Shown: positions 1 through 9,135 of the stretch, piece by piece
Layout of the letters: every line of letters begins with the position of its first letter
Position numbering within the stretch: the first letter of the stretch is position 1
Assembly (NCBI GenBank): GCA_965194375.1
Contig: CBDAEL010000009.1
Direction: 5' to 3' (one strand)
From: Tabrizicola_A aquatica
Lineage (GTDB): Bacteria > Pseudomonadota > Alphaproteobacteria > Rhodobacterales > Rhodobacteraceae
DNA length: 64,000 bases
Made by a program: the position numbers and the translations under genes
Notes under the pieces: model-generated
Databases searched by the model: none
What the model saw: only the letters and a program-made list of their open reading frames with translations
Told to the model about the DNA's origin: nothing

Positions 1-792
1 GAACAGGGTGGGCATACTGGTGGCCGCGACGACCAGCGCCATCTGCGCAATCGTGGCGACGGTCGACAACACGGCCCCCGCAACGCAGGCCGCCAGAAGG
101 TCTGCTGACGCCCGAGCCCGCGATCCCATCGCGAGGATCGTGGCCGTGCTGGAGATAAAGCCGGAAATGGCCCCGGCGAGCGGCAGGCCATACTTTGCCC
201 CGAACAGGCGTATTGCAACATAGCCGGCCGCACTGATCGCCATGACCAGCACGATCACGATCCAGATCGAGTGTGGATTGAGCGCTAGGTAGGGGCCCAT
301 CTGGCGGTTCGGCACCAAAGGCAAAATGACAAGGGTCGCTGCAGCAAAGATCAACGCGTCGTCCAACTCGTCTTTCGAGATCACTTTGATGACAAGGTTG
401 TGGAGCCACGCCTTCACATAAAGCAGCACCGCCACGGTCACGGCGATCGCGGCGGCGGTCTGCGGTGCTTGCATGCACATGCCGCCCAGCAGGGCCGTCA
501 GGACAAGAACGATTTCCGTGGTCAAGCCCGGATCTTGATCTTGGGCGCGCCAATAGGAGACGGCGACCAGCGCGGCAACGCAGGCCGTCAAGACGGCAAG
601 CAACCCGACGCCCCCAAGGGCCAAGGCGACAGCGCCAGAGATCGAGGTGATCGTGAACGTCCGGATGCCTGCCGGAGAGCGCGCCGCGCCTTCACCCTTG
701 CGCCGCTCACGCTCCGCCCCAATCAGCGCTCCGACCGCGACGGCACTGACGAGATTCAGGAGGGGTGGGTCAAGGAGCAGTGCAGCCTCCAC
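1..792 (-). CDS. MgtC/SapB-type membrane protein with DUF4010 (3' end outside window)
   Basis: Read on the minus strand from a GTG at 792 (the first usable start after an in-frame stop at 814-816), the frame stays open for 264 codons and leaves the window. The N-terminal ~120 residues carry the MgtC/SapB pattern, including GALIGAERERR and AGIRTF. The C-terminal part matches DUF4010: DELDDALIFAAA, a PLVPNRQMGPY stretch, and GYVAIRLFGAKYGLPLAG followed by FISSTATI. Several hydrophobic helices make it an inner-membrane protein. Members are linked to magnesium/acid adaptation, but no transport substrate is known for DUF4010 proteins. The stop codon is not visible. Confidence 0.85.
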   Translation of the reverse strand, partial: MEAALLLDPPLLNLVSAVAVGALIGAERERRKGEGAARSPAGIRTFTITSISGAVALALGGVGLLAVLTACVAALVAVSYWRAQDQDPGLTTEIVLVLTALLGGMCMQAPQTAAAIAVTVAVLLYVKAWLHNLVIKVISKDELDDALIFAAATLVILPLVPNRQMGPYLALNPHSIWIVIVLVMAISAAGYVAIRLFGAKYGLPLAGAISGFISSTATILAMGSRARASADLLAACVAGAVLSTVATIAQMALVVAATSMPTLF

Positions 793-996
793 GCAATTCG
801 AACGGGTCTTTGTTCAGGAGCAATGCATAAAGCACCCATGATGCGCGCGTATTGACGTGGATCACTTCCTCATCGGTGTCGGTGCCCGCAAAGATGGCTG
901 ACTGGGTGCAGCCTGCGCGTAAAGGACCTTAACCTCTGTCAAGGCGCGGGGTTCGGTCCGGGGCTAACATCCGCCGAGACATTTCAGGAAGGTACT

Positions 997-1233
997 TTGT
1001 CAGACTCTGCCCCACCCCAGACCCTAAAGCGCCCGTTGACGCTGTTTCTCGCTGTGCTCTCTGGGCTCGGTGCGATGATTGGCGCCGGCATCTATCTGCG
1101 GTTTGGCATTGCCGCAGACCAAGGCGGCATGCACGCGCCGCCTGCACAGGCTTTTGTCTGTCCGGGTCGGGGGCCTCTTGCGGGCCCCGTCTCAAGCATT
1201 GGGTTGCGTTTGCTGCCAGCGGTTGCGCGGTGA
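997..1233 (+). pseudogene. N-terminal fragment of an APC-superfamily amino-acid permease
   Basis: A TTG start preceded by an AGGAAGG ribosome binding site opens a 78-codon frame. Its residues 9-37 (LKRPLTLFLAVLSGLG followed by AMIGAGIYLRFG) match the first transmembrane helix and substrate-binding GxGIY motif of APC permeases. After about residue 43 the sequence turns into proline/glycine-rich, non-membrane sequence, and no other permease helices follow; the next gene is an unrelated AI-2E permease. I read it as the stump of a deleted permease gene. It might still be translated as a short peptide. Confidence 0.55.
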
Positions 1234-1237
1234 CCCG

Positions 1238-2293
1238 ATGACAACCAAGCCCCGTGCACCCCGCAGCCGCCGTTTTGGACGCTTGTCCTTGGCCGTCGCC
1301 AGTGTTGCTGGCATCTCGCTTTGTCTGCTGATCGCTTGGCCGTTCCTTGGGGCCATCACATGGGCGCTGACGCTGGCGATCCTTTTCGCGCCGCTCCATG
1401 AAAGGGTCGAAAGGCGCGTTAGGCACCCAAACATCGCCGCCTTGCTCTCGACGGCGATTGTCATCGTGGTTGTGGTCGTGCCTGCGGTCTTCGTGGTTGA
1501 ACGCCTTATCACAGAAGCAACTTCTGGCATCCAAGCACTTCAGGCGCGTGTTGAGGGTGGCGAGCTTCAAGCCCTTATAGACAGCCATCCAGCCCTTGCG
1601 CCCTTTGGGGCCTGGATTGACCGGCAGTTTGATTTGCCCTCGATGATGTCCGCAATTGCGACCTATCTCAGCAATCTCGGCGCGACGTTCGTCAAGGGGT
1701 CGTTGCTGCAGGTGGTCGAGGTGTTCATCACCTTCTACCTCCTGTTCTATTTTCTGCGCGACCGATTGGCCGCCCGGACGATGATCATCGCATGGCTCCC
1801 ACTCACAAAACCAGAGACGGAACACCTGCTGCGGCGGGTGGCCGAGACTGTCCACGCGATCGCCTACGGAACGCTTGCCGTCGCCGCAGTTCAAGGCAGC
1901 TTGGCTGGCCTGATGTTTTGGGTGCTTGGTCTGCCCACGCCGTTGCTTTGGGGCTTGGTGATGGGGCTGTTGTCGATTGTTCCGGTCCTTGGCGCCTTCA
2001 TCATCTGGATCCCGGCTGCGATCCTGCTCGTTCTTGATGGCAGCTGGATCCGCGCGGTCATTCTTGCCGCTTGGGGCGGGATCGTCGTTGGCAGCATCGA
2101 CAACGTCCTGCGGCCGATGTTCGTCGGGAACCGGTTGCGCCTGCATACCATTCCCGCGTTCATGTCGATTGTCGGCGGCCTTTTGCTGTTTGGTGCGCCC
2201 GGATTCATTCTCGGTCCTTTGGCCGGGACGCTGACCATGCTGATCGTGGAGTTCTGGCTTCGCCGCCAAGCCCTTCTGCAACCAACAGACTGA
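1238..2293 (+). CDS. AI-2E family (PerM-type) transporter
   Basis: 351-residue polytopic inner-membrane protein. Two N-terminal helices (residues ~18-45 and ~66-85) precede a cytoplasmic/amphipathic region. The C-terminal half has the family's conserved block: FYLLFYFLRDR, AYGTLAVAAVQGSLAG, the proline/glycine-rich PTPLLWGLVMGLLSIVP, SIDNVLRPMFVG, and GGLLLFGAPGFILGPL. The family was named after TqsA (AI-2 export), but many members have other or unknown substrates (Na+/H+ exchange, peptidoglycan-linked roles), so the substrate is open. The ATG at 1238 is chosen because it starts just before the first basic/hydrophobic segment; the open frame upstream lies over the permease remnant. Confidence 0.85.
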   Translation: MTTKPRAPRSRRFGRLSLAVASVAGISLCLLIAWPFLGAITWALTLAILFAPLHERVERRVRHPNIAALLSTAIVIVVVVVPAVFVVERLITEATSGIQALQARVEGGELQALIDSHPALAPFGAWIDRQFDLPSMMSAIATYLSNLGATFVKGSLLQVVEVFITFYLLFYFLRDRLAARTMIIAWLPLTKPETEHLLRRVAETVHAIAYGTLAVAAVQGSLAGLMFWVLGLPTPLLWGLVMGLLSIVPVLGAFIIWIPAAILLVLDGSWIRAVILAAWGGIVVGSIDNVLRPMFVGNRLRLHTIPAFMSIVGGLLLFGAPGFILGPLAGTLTMLIVEFWLRRQALLQPTD

Positions 2294-2392
2294 GCCCCAT
2301 GCATGTGCCGCTTTGAAGCGGCAAATTTCTCTTTGCATTGGCGGCCCGCTGGCGCCATTGTCGCGCCTGCACTGTGCATGCAAAGGGCCATC

Positions 2393-3343
2393 GTGAGGAA
2401 ATACCAATTACCGCCGCTGGACCTGCTCCACAGCTTTGAGGCTGTCGCACGTCACCTGAGCTTTACGCTTGCGGCGGATGAGCTGTGCCTGACGCAAAGT
2501 GCCGTAAGCCGACAGATTAAAGCGCTGGAAGATTGGCTGGGCTTGCGACTGTTTCGCCGGTTGCACCGTGGTGTCGAGGTGACGCCAGACGGGCAGCGTT
2601 TGTTCGACTCGGTGACGCGGGGATTGGACGATATCAGCGAGTGTCTCGCCGCACTCGGCGCGGCATCAAAGGCGCCCCAGATCACCGTCAGTGCCTCTGT
2701 TGCCTTCGCTTGGTTCTGGCTGATGCCACGGCTTGAGCGCTTTGCCGCCCTGCAGCCAGAGATTGACCTGCGCGTGCTGGCGGCGGACCAGCCGGTTTTG
2801 CCAAGCACCGGTGAGGTGGATGTCGCCATCCTTTTTGGTGCGGGAAAATGGGAGGGGCTGAAGGCCGAGCTTTTGTTCGGCGAGCGGGTCTACCCGGTGT
2901 GTAGCCCCGGCTATTTGGCCGATCATCCCGAACTGCGGCAGTCAGCCGATCTTCTGGACCAGACGCTTTTGCACCTTGAATACCCAAGGGCTTCAGCCGG
3001 TGAGGTGGATTGGCGGCAATGGCTGCTGCGTCAGGGCGTGAATGGGCAACCAGTGCGCCGGGCTATTCGGCTCAATTCCTATCCAATGGTTCTTCAGGCG
3101 GCCGAGGCGGGACGTGGTGTCGCCTTGGGGTGGAGTTACATCACGGATCAAATCCTTGCAGAGGGTCGGCTGGTCTGCCCCATCGACAAAGCTCTTGAAA
3201 CCTCGGACGGCTATTACGTCAGCACATCTGCGCGTCCGTCTCATGGCGCGGCGATCACCGCTTTTCTTGAGTGGATTATGGCCGAAGCGAAGGGTGGTTC
3301 TGATGTTCGCATGCGCCCAGGGAATGCGAACCATTCGGAATGA
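2393..3343 (+). CDS. LysR-family transcriptional regulator (GcvA-like)
   Basis: 316 residues: N-terminal winged HTH (residues ~5-65, with LLHSFEAVARHLSFTLAADEL and LTQSAVSRQIKALEDWLG) and a C-terminal ligand-binding domain of two alpha/beta lobes (~90-300). The GTG at 2393 gives the usual GcvA-type start (basic residues, then LPPLDLLHSFEA) and has AAAGGG upstream; an ATG at 2378 is the alternative. It lies 134 bases upstream of the MttB-like gene in the same direction, so it is the natural candidate to control the methylated-amine genes that follow; that link is inferred from position. The ligand is unknown. Confidence 0.88.
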   Translation: MRKYQLPPLDLLHSFEAVARHLSFTLAADELCLTQSAVSRQIKALEDWLGLRLFRRLHRGVEVTPDGQRLFDSVTRGLDDISECLAALGAASKAPQITVSASVAFAWFWLMPRLERFAALQPEIDLRVLAADQPVLPSTGEVDVAILFGAGKWEGLKAELLFGERVYPVCSPGYLADHPELRQSADLLDQTLLHLEYPRASAGEVDWRQWLLRQGVNGQPVRRAIRLNSYPMVLQAAEAGRGVALGWSYITDQILAEGRLVCPIDKALETSDGYYVSTSARPSHGAAITAFLEWIMAEAKGGSDVRMRPGNANHSE

Positions 3344-3477
3344 TCGTTTGAGCCGCGGCCAAAACGGGTGCTAGCTGGAGTCTCACAAACCGTCGAGTTT
3401 CCACCATGACCGAACCAGCCCTTGCCGATCCGTCCACCCGCCGCTCTGGCCGCCGCGCGCGTGTCGAGGAGGCCGTC

Positions 3478-4968
3478 ATGGTCTCACCGATCCCACCGGG
3501 CCTCGTCGGCGGACGCTACAAGCCTCTGACGGACGCTGAGGTCTTGCGGATCCACGAACTGACGCTGCAGCTTTTGGAAGACCTCGGCCTATCGCAACTG
3601 ACCCCCAGCCTTGAAGCCCGCGCCGTGGCGGCAGGGTGCCGGGTGGATGGGAATGGTCGGATGCGCTTTCCGCGTGCACTGGTCGAAGATGTGATCGCCC
3701 GTTCGCGGCGCACGTTTACCCTCCACGGCATTGATCCGATCCATGACATCGAAATCGGTGGCAAGCGCGTCCACACTGGCACCGGCGGCGCGGCCCCGAC
3801 GATCATGGATTTCGAAACCGGCCGCTACCGTGAAAGCACGGTCGCTGACCTTTACGACATTGCCCGACTGGTGGATCGGTTGGACAATATCCACTGGTAT
3901 CATCGCTCTATCGTGGCGCGGGATGCAAAGACCATCCTCGACCTTGATATGAACACCACCTATGCCTGCTTGGCAGGCACCACAAAGTCTATTGCCGTCA
4001 GTTACACCGACAGCGCATCTGTGCGCGCGGTGCAGCCGATGCTTGACGCTGTCGCTGGTGGCGACGGCAAGCACCGCGAGCGGCCTTTCTGCACCGCTGT
4101 GTGCTGCCATGTTGTGCCGCCGATGCGATTTGCGACCGAAAGCTGTGACGCTCTAGAGGCCGCCGTTTTAGCCGGCATGCCGATCCTGCTGGTCTCGGCC
4201 GGCCAAGCCGGAGCGACGGCGCCCGCCGCCCTTGCGGGGGCGGTCGCGCAAGCTTGTGCCGAGGTGCTGGCGGGCCTGATCCTGTGCCACATCATTGACC
4301 CCAACTGCCGCGGCATCTTTGCCGCTTGGCCATTCGTCAGCGATCTGCGCACCGGGGCAATGTCCGGCGGGTCGGGTGAGCAGGCGCTTCTGTCGGCCGC
4401 CTGCGCCCAGATGGCGAACTTTTATGATCTCCCAAATTCGGTGCCCGCCGGAATGACCGACAGCAAGCTTCCCGATGCGCAAAGTGGGGGCGAGAAAGGC
4501 TATACCATCTCACTTGCCGCACAGGCTGGGGCAACGATGATCCATGAATGCGCCGGCATGCAGGGCTCACTCATGGGCACGAGCTTTGAGGGCTATGTTC
4601 TGGACAACGATCTTCTCGGCGCGATTTTGCGCACGGTCAAGGGGATCGAGGTTAGCGAGGACACGCTGAACTTTGAGGTCATCCGCGATACGGTCATGGG
4701 CGCGGGGCACTACCTTGGTCATCCGCAGACCTTTGCGCGGATGAAAACTGATTACGTCTATCCCGAGATCGCGGACCGCCGCAGCATCAGCGAATGGCAG
4801 GATGCCGGTGCGCGGGACGCGCGAGACGTGGCGCGCGACCGAGTTCGCAAGATACTGACCGACCATTATCCGCGCCACATCAGCGACACGACCGACGCGG
4901 CGATCCGCGCCGGTTACAACATCATTTTGCCGCGCGAGCGGATGCAAGCCGGCAACGGCGTCTGGTAA
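3478..4968 (+). CDS. MttB-family (non-pyrrolysine) methyltransferase
   Basis: 496-residue homologue of trimethylamine:corrinoid methyltransferase MttB. Recognisable blocks are GGRYKPLTDAEVLRIHE at the N-terminus, an internal VHTGTGG, and SVPAGMTDSKLPDAQSGGEKGY and SFEGYVLDNDLLGAILR in the C-terminal half. There is no in-frame amber codon, so it belongs to the non-Pyl group whose characterised members (MtgB type) demethylate glycine betaine, proline betaine or carnitine. The ATG at 3478 has GAGGAGG six bases upstream; the ATG at 3406 has none. It is followed after ten bases by the FAD/GcvT gene, so the two form one operon. No corrinoid protein gene is nearby, so the methyl acceptor is unclear. 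Confidence 0.88.
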   Translation: MVSPIPPGLVGGRYKPLTDAEVLRIHELTLQLLEDLGLSQLTPSLEARAVAAGCRVDGNGRMRFPRALVEDVIARSRRTFTLHGIDPIHDIEIGGKRVHTGTGGAAPTIMDFETGRYRESTVADLYDIARLVDRLDNIHWYHRSIVARDAKTILDLDMNTTYACLAGTTKSIAVSYTDSASVRAVQPMLDAVAGGDGKHRERPFCTAVCCHVVPPMRFATESCDALEAAVLAGMPILLVSAGQAGATAPAALAGAVAQACAEVLAGLILCHIIDPNCRGIFAAWPFVSDLRTGAMSGGSGEQALLSAACAQMANFYDLPNSVPAGMTDSKLPDAQSGGEKGYTISLAAQAGATMIHECAGMQGSLMGTSFEGYVLDNDLLGAILRTVKGIEVSEDTLNFEVIRDTVMGAGHYLGHPQTFARMKTDYVYPEIADRRSISEWQDAGARDARDVARDRVRKILTDHYPRHISDTTDAAIRAGYNIILPRERMQAGNGVW

Positions 4969-4978
4969 GGAGAGCGCC

Positions 4979-7390
4979 ATGCAAACCCATGCGAAAGTGG
5001 TGATCATCGGCGGTGGCATGATGGGGGTAGGTCTGGCCTACCACCTCGCTGAAGCCGGGTGGACGGATGTCCTGCTGATCGAGAAGGGCGAGTTGACCAG
5101 CGGTTCGACTTGGCACGCCGCCGGGCAATGCCCGTCCTTCATTGGCAATTACAACATGGCCAAGATCCACCATTATGGGAATACGCTTTACCCCAAGCTT
5201 GAGGAGCTGACGGGCCATCCGACAGGCTGGCACGGCTGCGGCGGCATCCGCATCGCGACCACGGCAGAGGAGGTGGACTGGTTCCGCTACGTCGAGGGTT
5301 TTGCCGCCAATGTTGGGTTCCAGATGGAAATCATCAGCCCCGAGCGCATCCGCGAGCTGAACCCCTGGCTCAAGACCGATGGCATTTTGGCAGGCGCCCA
5401 CACCACCTTGGACGGTCACGTGGACCCTGCGAGTGCGTGCAATTCCATGGCAGCGGGCGCGCGGGCACTGGGCGCCACGATTGTGCGGCGCAACCGAGTG
5501 ACGGGCGTGACCCGGCTGCCTTCAGGCGAGTTCCGGGTCGAGACTGAACAGGGCAATGTCACCTGCGAGCATCTGGTCAATGCGGCGGGCTGTTATGCCC
5601 GAGAGGTCGGTAAGTGGCTGGGTGTCGATACGCCGATCACCAATATGGAACACCAGTATCTGGTCACCGAACCGCTGGCTGAGTTCAAGGACAGCCCCGT
5701 CGAATTGCCCGTGATGCGCGATCCGGCGACAGCGGGCTATTATCGGCAAGAGCAGAAGGCGGGTCTCGTCGGCATTTACGAGCACACGGGCGCGCGGGAG
5801 GCTTGGGCCAGTCGCGGCGGTTGGCCGGAGTGGTCCAGCGAGAATGAGCTGTTTGAGGGGGATCTCGACCGGATCGCCCCTTGGCTGGAAAAGGCGCTAG
5901 AGCGCATGCCGATCTTCGCCAATGCCGGGATCAAGCGCATCATCAACGGCGCCATTCCCCACACGCCGGATGGCAACCCCCTTGTCGGGCCAATGCCGGG
6001 CGTGCCGAATGCTTGGCAATGCTGCGGCTCGTCCATCGGGATCGCGCAGGGGGCGGGCTGCGGCAAGTTCCTAGCCCAATGGATGATCCACGGCGATGCT
6101 GAGATCAACATGGCCTCGGTCGACCCGCGGCGCTTTGGGGCCTATGCCGATCAGGACTACACACGGGCGAAAAGCTTTGACGACTATGAAAACATGTTCG
6201 AAACGCCCTTGCCGGGGCGCGAAGTGCAGGCCGGGCGTCCCCGCCGCATCACCCCGCTTTTCGAGGTGTTGAAGGCCAAAGGCGCCGTGATGACCGAGGT
6301 GCACGGATGGGAGCGGCCCAAGTATTTCGCCCCCGTCGGCTTTGCCGAAAAGCTTCAGTTCCGCCGCACCAACACCTTTGATCTGGTCGCCGCCGAATGT
6401 CGCGCTGTGCGCGAGCGGGTGGGGATCATGGACCTGTCAAGCTTTGCCAAGTTTGATGTGGCGGGCCCCGGGGCCGAGGCGCTGTTGGACCGTCTGACCG
6501 CAAATCGCCTTCCGAAAAAGCTGGATGGCATTGGTCTAACGCAGGTGCTCTCGGACAAGGGCCGCATCCTTGGTGAATGGACCATCACCCGCTTGGGGCC
6601 TGATCGCTTCTATCTGTTGACCGGCGCTGGGGCCGAGGAACAGGCGCGGGACGATCTGGCTTTGGCTGCAGGTCCCGACGTAACGGTCACCAACGTCACC
6701 GACAGCTTCGGCATGCTGGTCGTCGCGGGTCCGAAGTCGCGTGAGGTCCTCGCCACCCTGACGGGCTCAGATATGTCCAACGGGGCATTCCGCTGGCTCT
6801 CGGCGCAGGAGATCATGCTGGCTGGCATTCCCGTCCGCGCGCTGCGCGTGACCTATGTGGGCGAGCTTGGCTGGGAACTTCATGCGCCGATGGCTGATCT
6901 TGGCCGCCTTTATGCGGCAATCTGGGCCGCCGGTGTGCCGCATGGCATCGCCGATTTCGGCGGGCAGGCTGTAAACTCCCTGCGCATGGAAAAGGCCTAT
7001 CGCGGCTATGGGTCAGAATTGACTAATGAGATCACCCTGATCGAGGCGGACTGCACCCGGCTTTATGCCCCGGACAAAGGCGATTTCCGTGGCCGTGTTG
7101 CCACCGAGGCCATGCGCGCGGGCACCGTCACGACCAAGCTGGTCTATGGCGCGGTGGCTGCCACCGACTGCGACATCTACGGGGGCGAGGCGGTGATGCA
7201 GGGCAATCGCGTGGTCGGGGTCTGCACCTCCGGCGCCTATGGGCATGCAACGGCCAAAAGTCTGACCTTCGCCTATGTAGAACCGGGCGTGACCGAGGGT
7301 TTGGAGGTGGTGATCCTTGGAGAGCGCCGGTCGCTGACCCTCATGGATGCCCCGGTTTGGGATCCGGCCAACGCTCGGCAGAAGGCCTAG
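4979..7390 (+). CDS. FAD-dependent oxidoreductase/GcvT fusion, dimethylglycine dehydrogenase-like
   Basis: 803 residues. The N-terminal DAO domain (1-~390) has the dinucleotide motif IIGGGMMGVG at 9-18. GSTWHAAG at 42-49 contains the His (H46) that carries covalent FAD in dimethylglycine/sarcosine dehydrogenases. A linker domain (~390-440) and a C-terminal GcvT/aminomethyltransferase domain (~445-795) follow, which passes the one-carbon unit to tetrahydrofolate in the known enzymes. It likely oxidatively demethylates a secondary or tertiary N-methyl amine produced upstream. AAGGAGAG precedes the ATG. The substrate (dimethylglycine, sarcosine or another N-methyl amino acid) cannot be told from sequence. 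Confidence 0.9.
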   Translation: MQTHAKVVIIGGGMMGVGLAYHLAEAGWTDVLLIEKGELTSGSTWHAAGQCPSFIGNYNMAKIHHYGNTLYPKLEELTGHPTGWHGCGGIRIATTAEEVDWFRYVEGFAANVGFQMEIISPERIRELNPWLKTDGILAGAHTTLDGHVDPASACNSMAAGARALGATIVRRNRVTGVTRLPSGEFRVETEQGNVTCEHLVNAAGCYAREVGKWLGVDTPITNMEHQYLVTEPLAEFKDSPVELPVMRDPATAGYYRQEQKAGLVGIYEHTGAREAWASRGGWPEWSSENELFEGDLDRIAPWLEKALERMPIFANAGIKRIINGAIPHTPDGNPLVGPMPGVPNAWQCCGSSIGIAQGAGCGKFLAQWMIHGDAEINMASVDPRRFGAYADQDYTRAKSFDDYENMFETPLPGREVQAGRPRRITPLFEVLKAKGAVMTEVHGWERPKYFAPVGFAEKLQFRRTNTFDLVAAECRAVRERVGIMDLSSFAKFDVAGPGAEALLDRLTANRLPKKLDGIGLTQVLSDKGRILGEWTITRLGPDRFYLLTGAGAEEQARDDLALAAGPDVTVTNVTDSFGMLVVAGPKSREVLATLTGSDMSNGAFRWLSAQEIMLAGIPVRALRVTYVGELGWELHAPMADLGRLYAAIWAAGVPHGIADFGGQAVNSLRMEKAYRGYGSELTNEITLIEADCTRLYAPDKGDFRGRVATEAMRAGTVTTKLVYGAVAATDCDIYGGEAVMQGNRVVGVCTSGAYGHATAKSLTFAYVEPGVTEGLEVVILGERRSLTLMDAPVWDPANARQKA

Positions 7391-7733
7391 ACCGCAAGAT
7401 ATTCTCTCATGCGGGGTTCCCGCATGGGGAGAGGGGCACGGTGTCTGCGCTGAGCGGTGGCGCCATCGATGGCTTCCAACGTCACGAAATGCTTCCCGTG
7501 CGGCGGACCTCTTGCGGTCTCTTGTGTCATCCTCAGGACGGTCAGGGTGTCGGTCCGTCGCTCGACCCACCATCACTTGCCTAGCATGCGCCGCCAAGCG
7601 GACCCGCACCACCGTTCTCACCGACTGTCGCGGTCATGTTGCAGTCGGGTGCCAGCGTGATGGCACCGCGATGTCCTGACATGCTGCGATTGGGGCATAT
7701 CCCAATCATTCCATGCGGCGGGGCAGGGGCCTG
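7391..7733. other. Intergenic region between convergent catabolic genes
   Basis: About 340 bases without a credible gene. Beyond the 8-bp hairpin at 7408-7426 and a weaker 7-bp inverted repeat (GATTGGG/CCCAATC, 7688-7707) near the end of the Rieske gene, I see nothing; open frames here have no family features. Confidence 0.5.
7408..7426 (+). terminator. Hairpin downstream of FAD/GcvT gene
   Basis: CATGCGGG and CCCGCATG form a perfect 8-bp stem around a 3-base loop, 18 bases after the stop codon. There is no T-run, so termination is a guess; the hairpin may instead protect the 3' end of the mRNA. Confidence 0.4.
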
Positions 7734-8852
7734 CTAAAGCCCCAGCCGATCCACCACCCAGACACCCAAGGCCTGCACCATGTCATCGCGCCATGACAGC
7801 GGTCCCGGGCGATACAAAGCGGACCCCAGCGCGCGCTGCTGTTTTTCAAGGATGCCGACATCCTCTTTGGCGACACGCTCCCAGCGGTCGTAGTAGGGCT
7901 CGGCCCGGATTTGAAAATCGGGTTGGTCCAGCCGGGCGGCAGGAAAACATCCCCCCACTTCCAGCCGCGTGCGGTTTTCGGCGATGGGGATGCAGTTCAG
8001 CCACCACAGGCAATCTTGGGCCACGGCAAACTGCATGGTGGGCAGGGCGACGGTGAAATAGGTCCCCATCCGCGCGTCCTCATCCAAGCCTTCGATCTTA
8101 TCAAAGGGTGGGACGGTGTCGCTCAGGGTGGCAATGCTGCGGCCTGAGACCACCTGAATACAAATCCAGTTGCCCCGTGTTGGCAGCGTGCGCGAGGTTT
8201 GCGCCCCCACCGTCTCGCGGTGGACGATCCCGGTGTGATAGGTCTCCATCGCGTTTTCGAGGATCAGTTTCCAATTGCAGGCCACATCCAGCGTGCAGGT
8301 CCAAGTGTGGCGCATCTCTTGGGGTCGGTGGCTGGCCATGCGGTCGGGCAGATCACCCAGATGCTCGGCCAGCGATGGGCCATCCTTGGTGAAGCGCGCA
8401 AAGACGAACCCGGCCCATTGGTCGATGTCGAGCGTGACGAGGCCGTTCTCAACCTTATCAAAGCCTTCGGCGTCTTTCATGTCCGGGCAGCCGTACAGGC
8501 GGCCATCGTTCAGATAGCTCCAGGCGTGGTAGGGACAGATGATGCGCCCGCCGATGTTGCCCGTGCCTTCCAAGAGGATCGACCCACGATGTCGGCAGTA
8601 ATTGGCAAAGCAGCGCAGCACCCCATCGCTGCCCCGCACCAGCACGATCGGCCCTCCGGGATTGTCAAAAGCGCGGTAATCGCCGGGGTTGGGCAGGGTT
8701 TCTGCGCGGCACAGAAAGAACCAGTGCTTCAAGAACAGGTGCTCACGCTCGGCCGCAAAGATGGCGGGATCGGTGTAGAACCCCGCAGGCATCGACCGCG
8801 CCCTGTGCAGTGGCGCGGTGGCGGCAGTGAGATCAGATGGATCAAGCGGCAT
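7734..8852 (-). CDS. Rieske non-heme iron oxygenase, quaternary-ammonium class
   Basis: 372 residues. The Rieske [2Fe-2S] ligands are C86/H88 (CRHRG) and C106/H109 (CPYHAW). The mononuclear iron site is in ENAMETYHTGIVH (H206, H211). The residue three before H206 is Glu203, where classical ring-hydroxylating oxygenases have the bridging Asp; Glu at this place marks the CntA/GbcA group that acts on carnitine, glycine betaine and similar quaternary amines. The ATG at 8852 has GGAGG upstream; an in-frame start 27 codons earlier lacks support. It is transcribed divergently from the Mo-hydroxylase operon. No reductase gene is close by, so electrons must come from elsewhere. Confidence 0.88.
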   Translation of the reverse strand: MPLDPSDLTAATAPLHRARSMPAGFYTDPAIFAAEREHLFLKHWFFLCRAETLPNPGDYRAFDNPGGPIVLVRGSDGVLRCFANYCRHRGSILLEGTGNIGGRIICPYHAWSYLNDGRLYGCPDMKDAEGFDKVENGLVTLDIDQWAGFVFARFTKDGPSLAEHLGDLPDRMASHRPQEMRHTWTCTLDVACNWKLILENAMETYHTGIVHRETVGAQTSRTLPTRGNWICIQVVSGRSIATLSDTVPPFDKIEGLDEDARMGTYFTVALPTMQFAVAQDCLWWLNCIPIAENRTRLEVGGCFPAARLDQPDFQIRAEPYYDRWERVAKEDVGILEKQQRALGSALYRPGPLSWRDDMVQALGVWVVDRLGL

Positions 8853-9135
8853 TTGGCCCTCCAGCAGCGTCTGGCAATCGCCAAGTTGCCCCGTGTTTGG
8901 GGCGAGGATTGCCAAATCTGGACGGCCGTTCAAGCAATTTCCGTACGGTTTCGGACATGCGTAGGCGCTTTGAGACCGGATCGGATTTTGGCTGTCAAAG
9001 GGTCAGTTCCGTTTGGCCACAGAAATTTTCGGCATCGGGGCGTCAAAGCGCTTGAAGGCGTCTCGCAGAATGCTCAGGATCATCTTACGAACGCGGCACC
9101 GCAAGCCACGTCGCCTTATGCAATGGAGCCGCGAA
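8853..9135. promoter_or_regulatory. Divergent promoter region, Rieske gene / Mo-hydroxylase operon
   Basis: 283 bases separate the two divergent starts, and no gene is visible in them. The arrangement implies shared control, plausibly by the LysR protein encoded at 2393-3343. I could not pick out a clear T-N11-A LysR box or sigma-70 elements. Confidence 0.4.

Noticed and set aside
929..2407. Minus-strand open frame of 492 codons over the AI-2E permease
   Set aside because: Low-complexity Arg/Gln/Pro sequence with no hydrophobic or family pattern; the plus-strand permease explains the DNA.
7013..7621. Minus-strand open frame running into the gap after the FAD-GcvT gene
   Set aside because: It overlaps the GcvT domain on the opposite strand for most of its length and has no recognisable domain.
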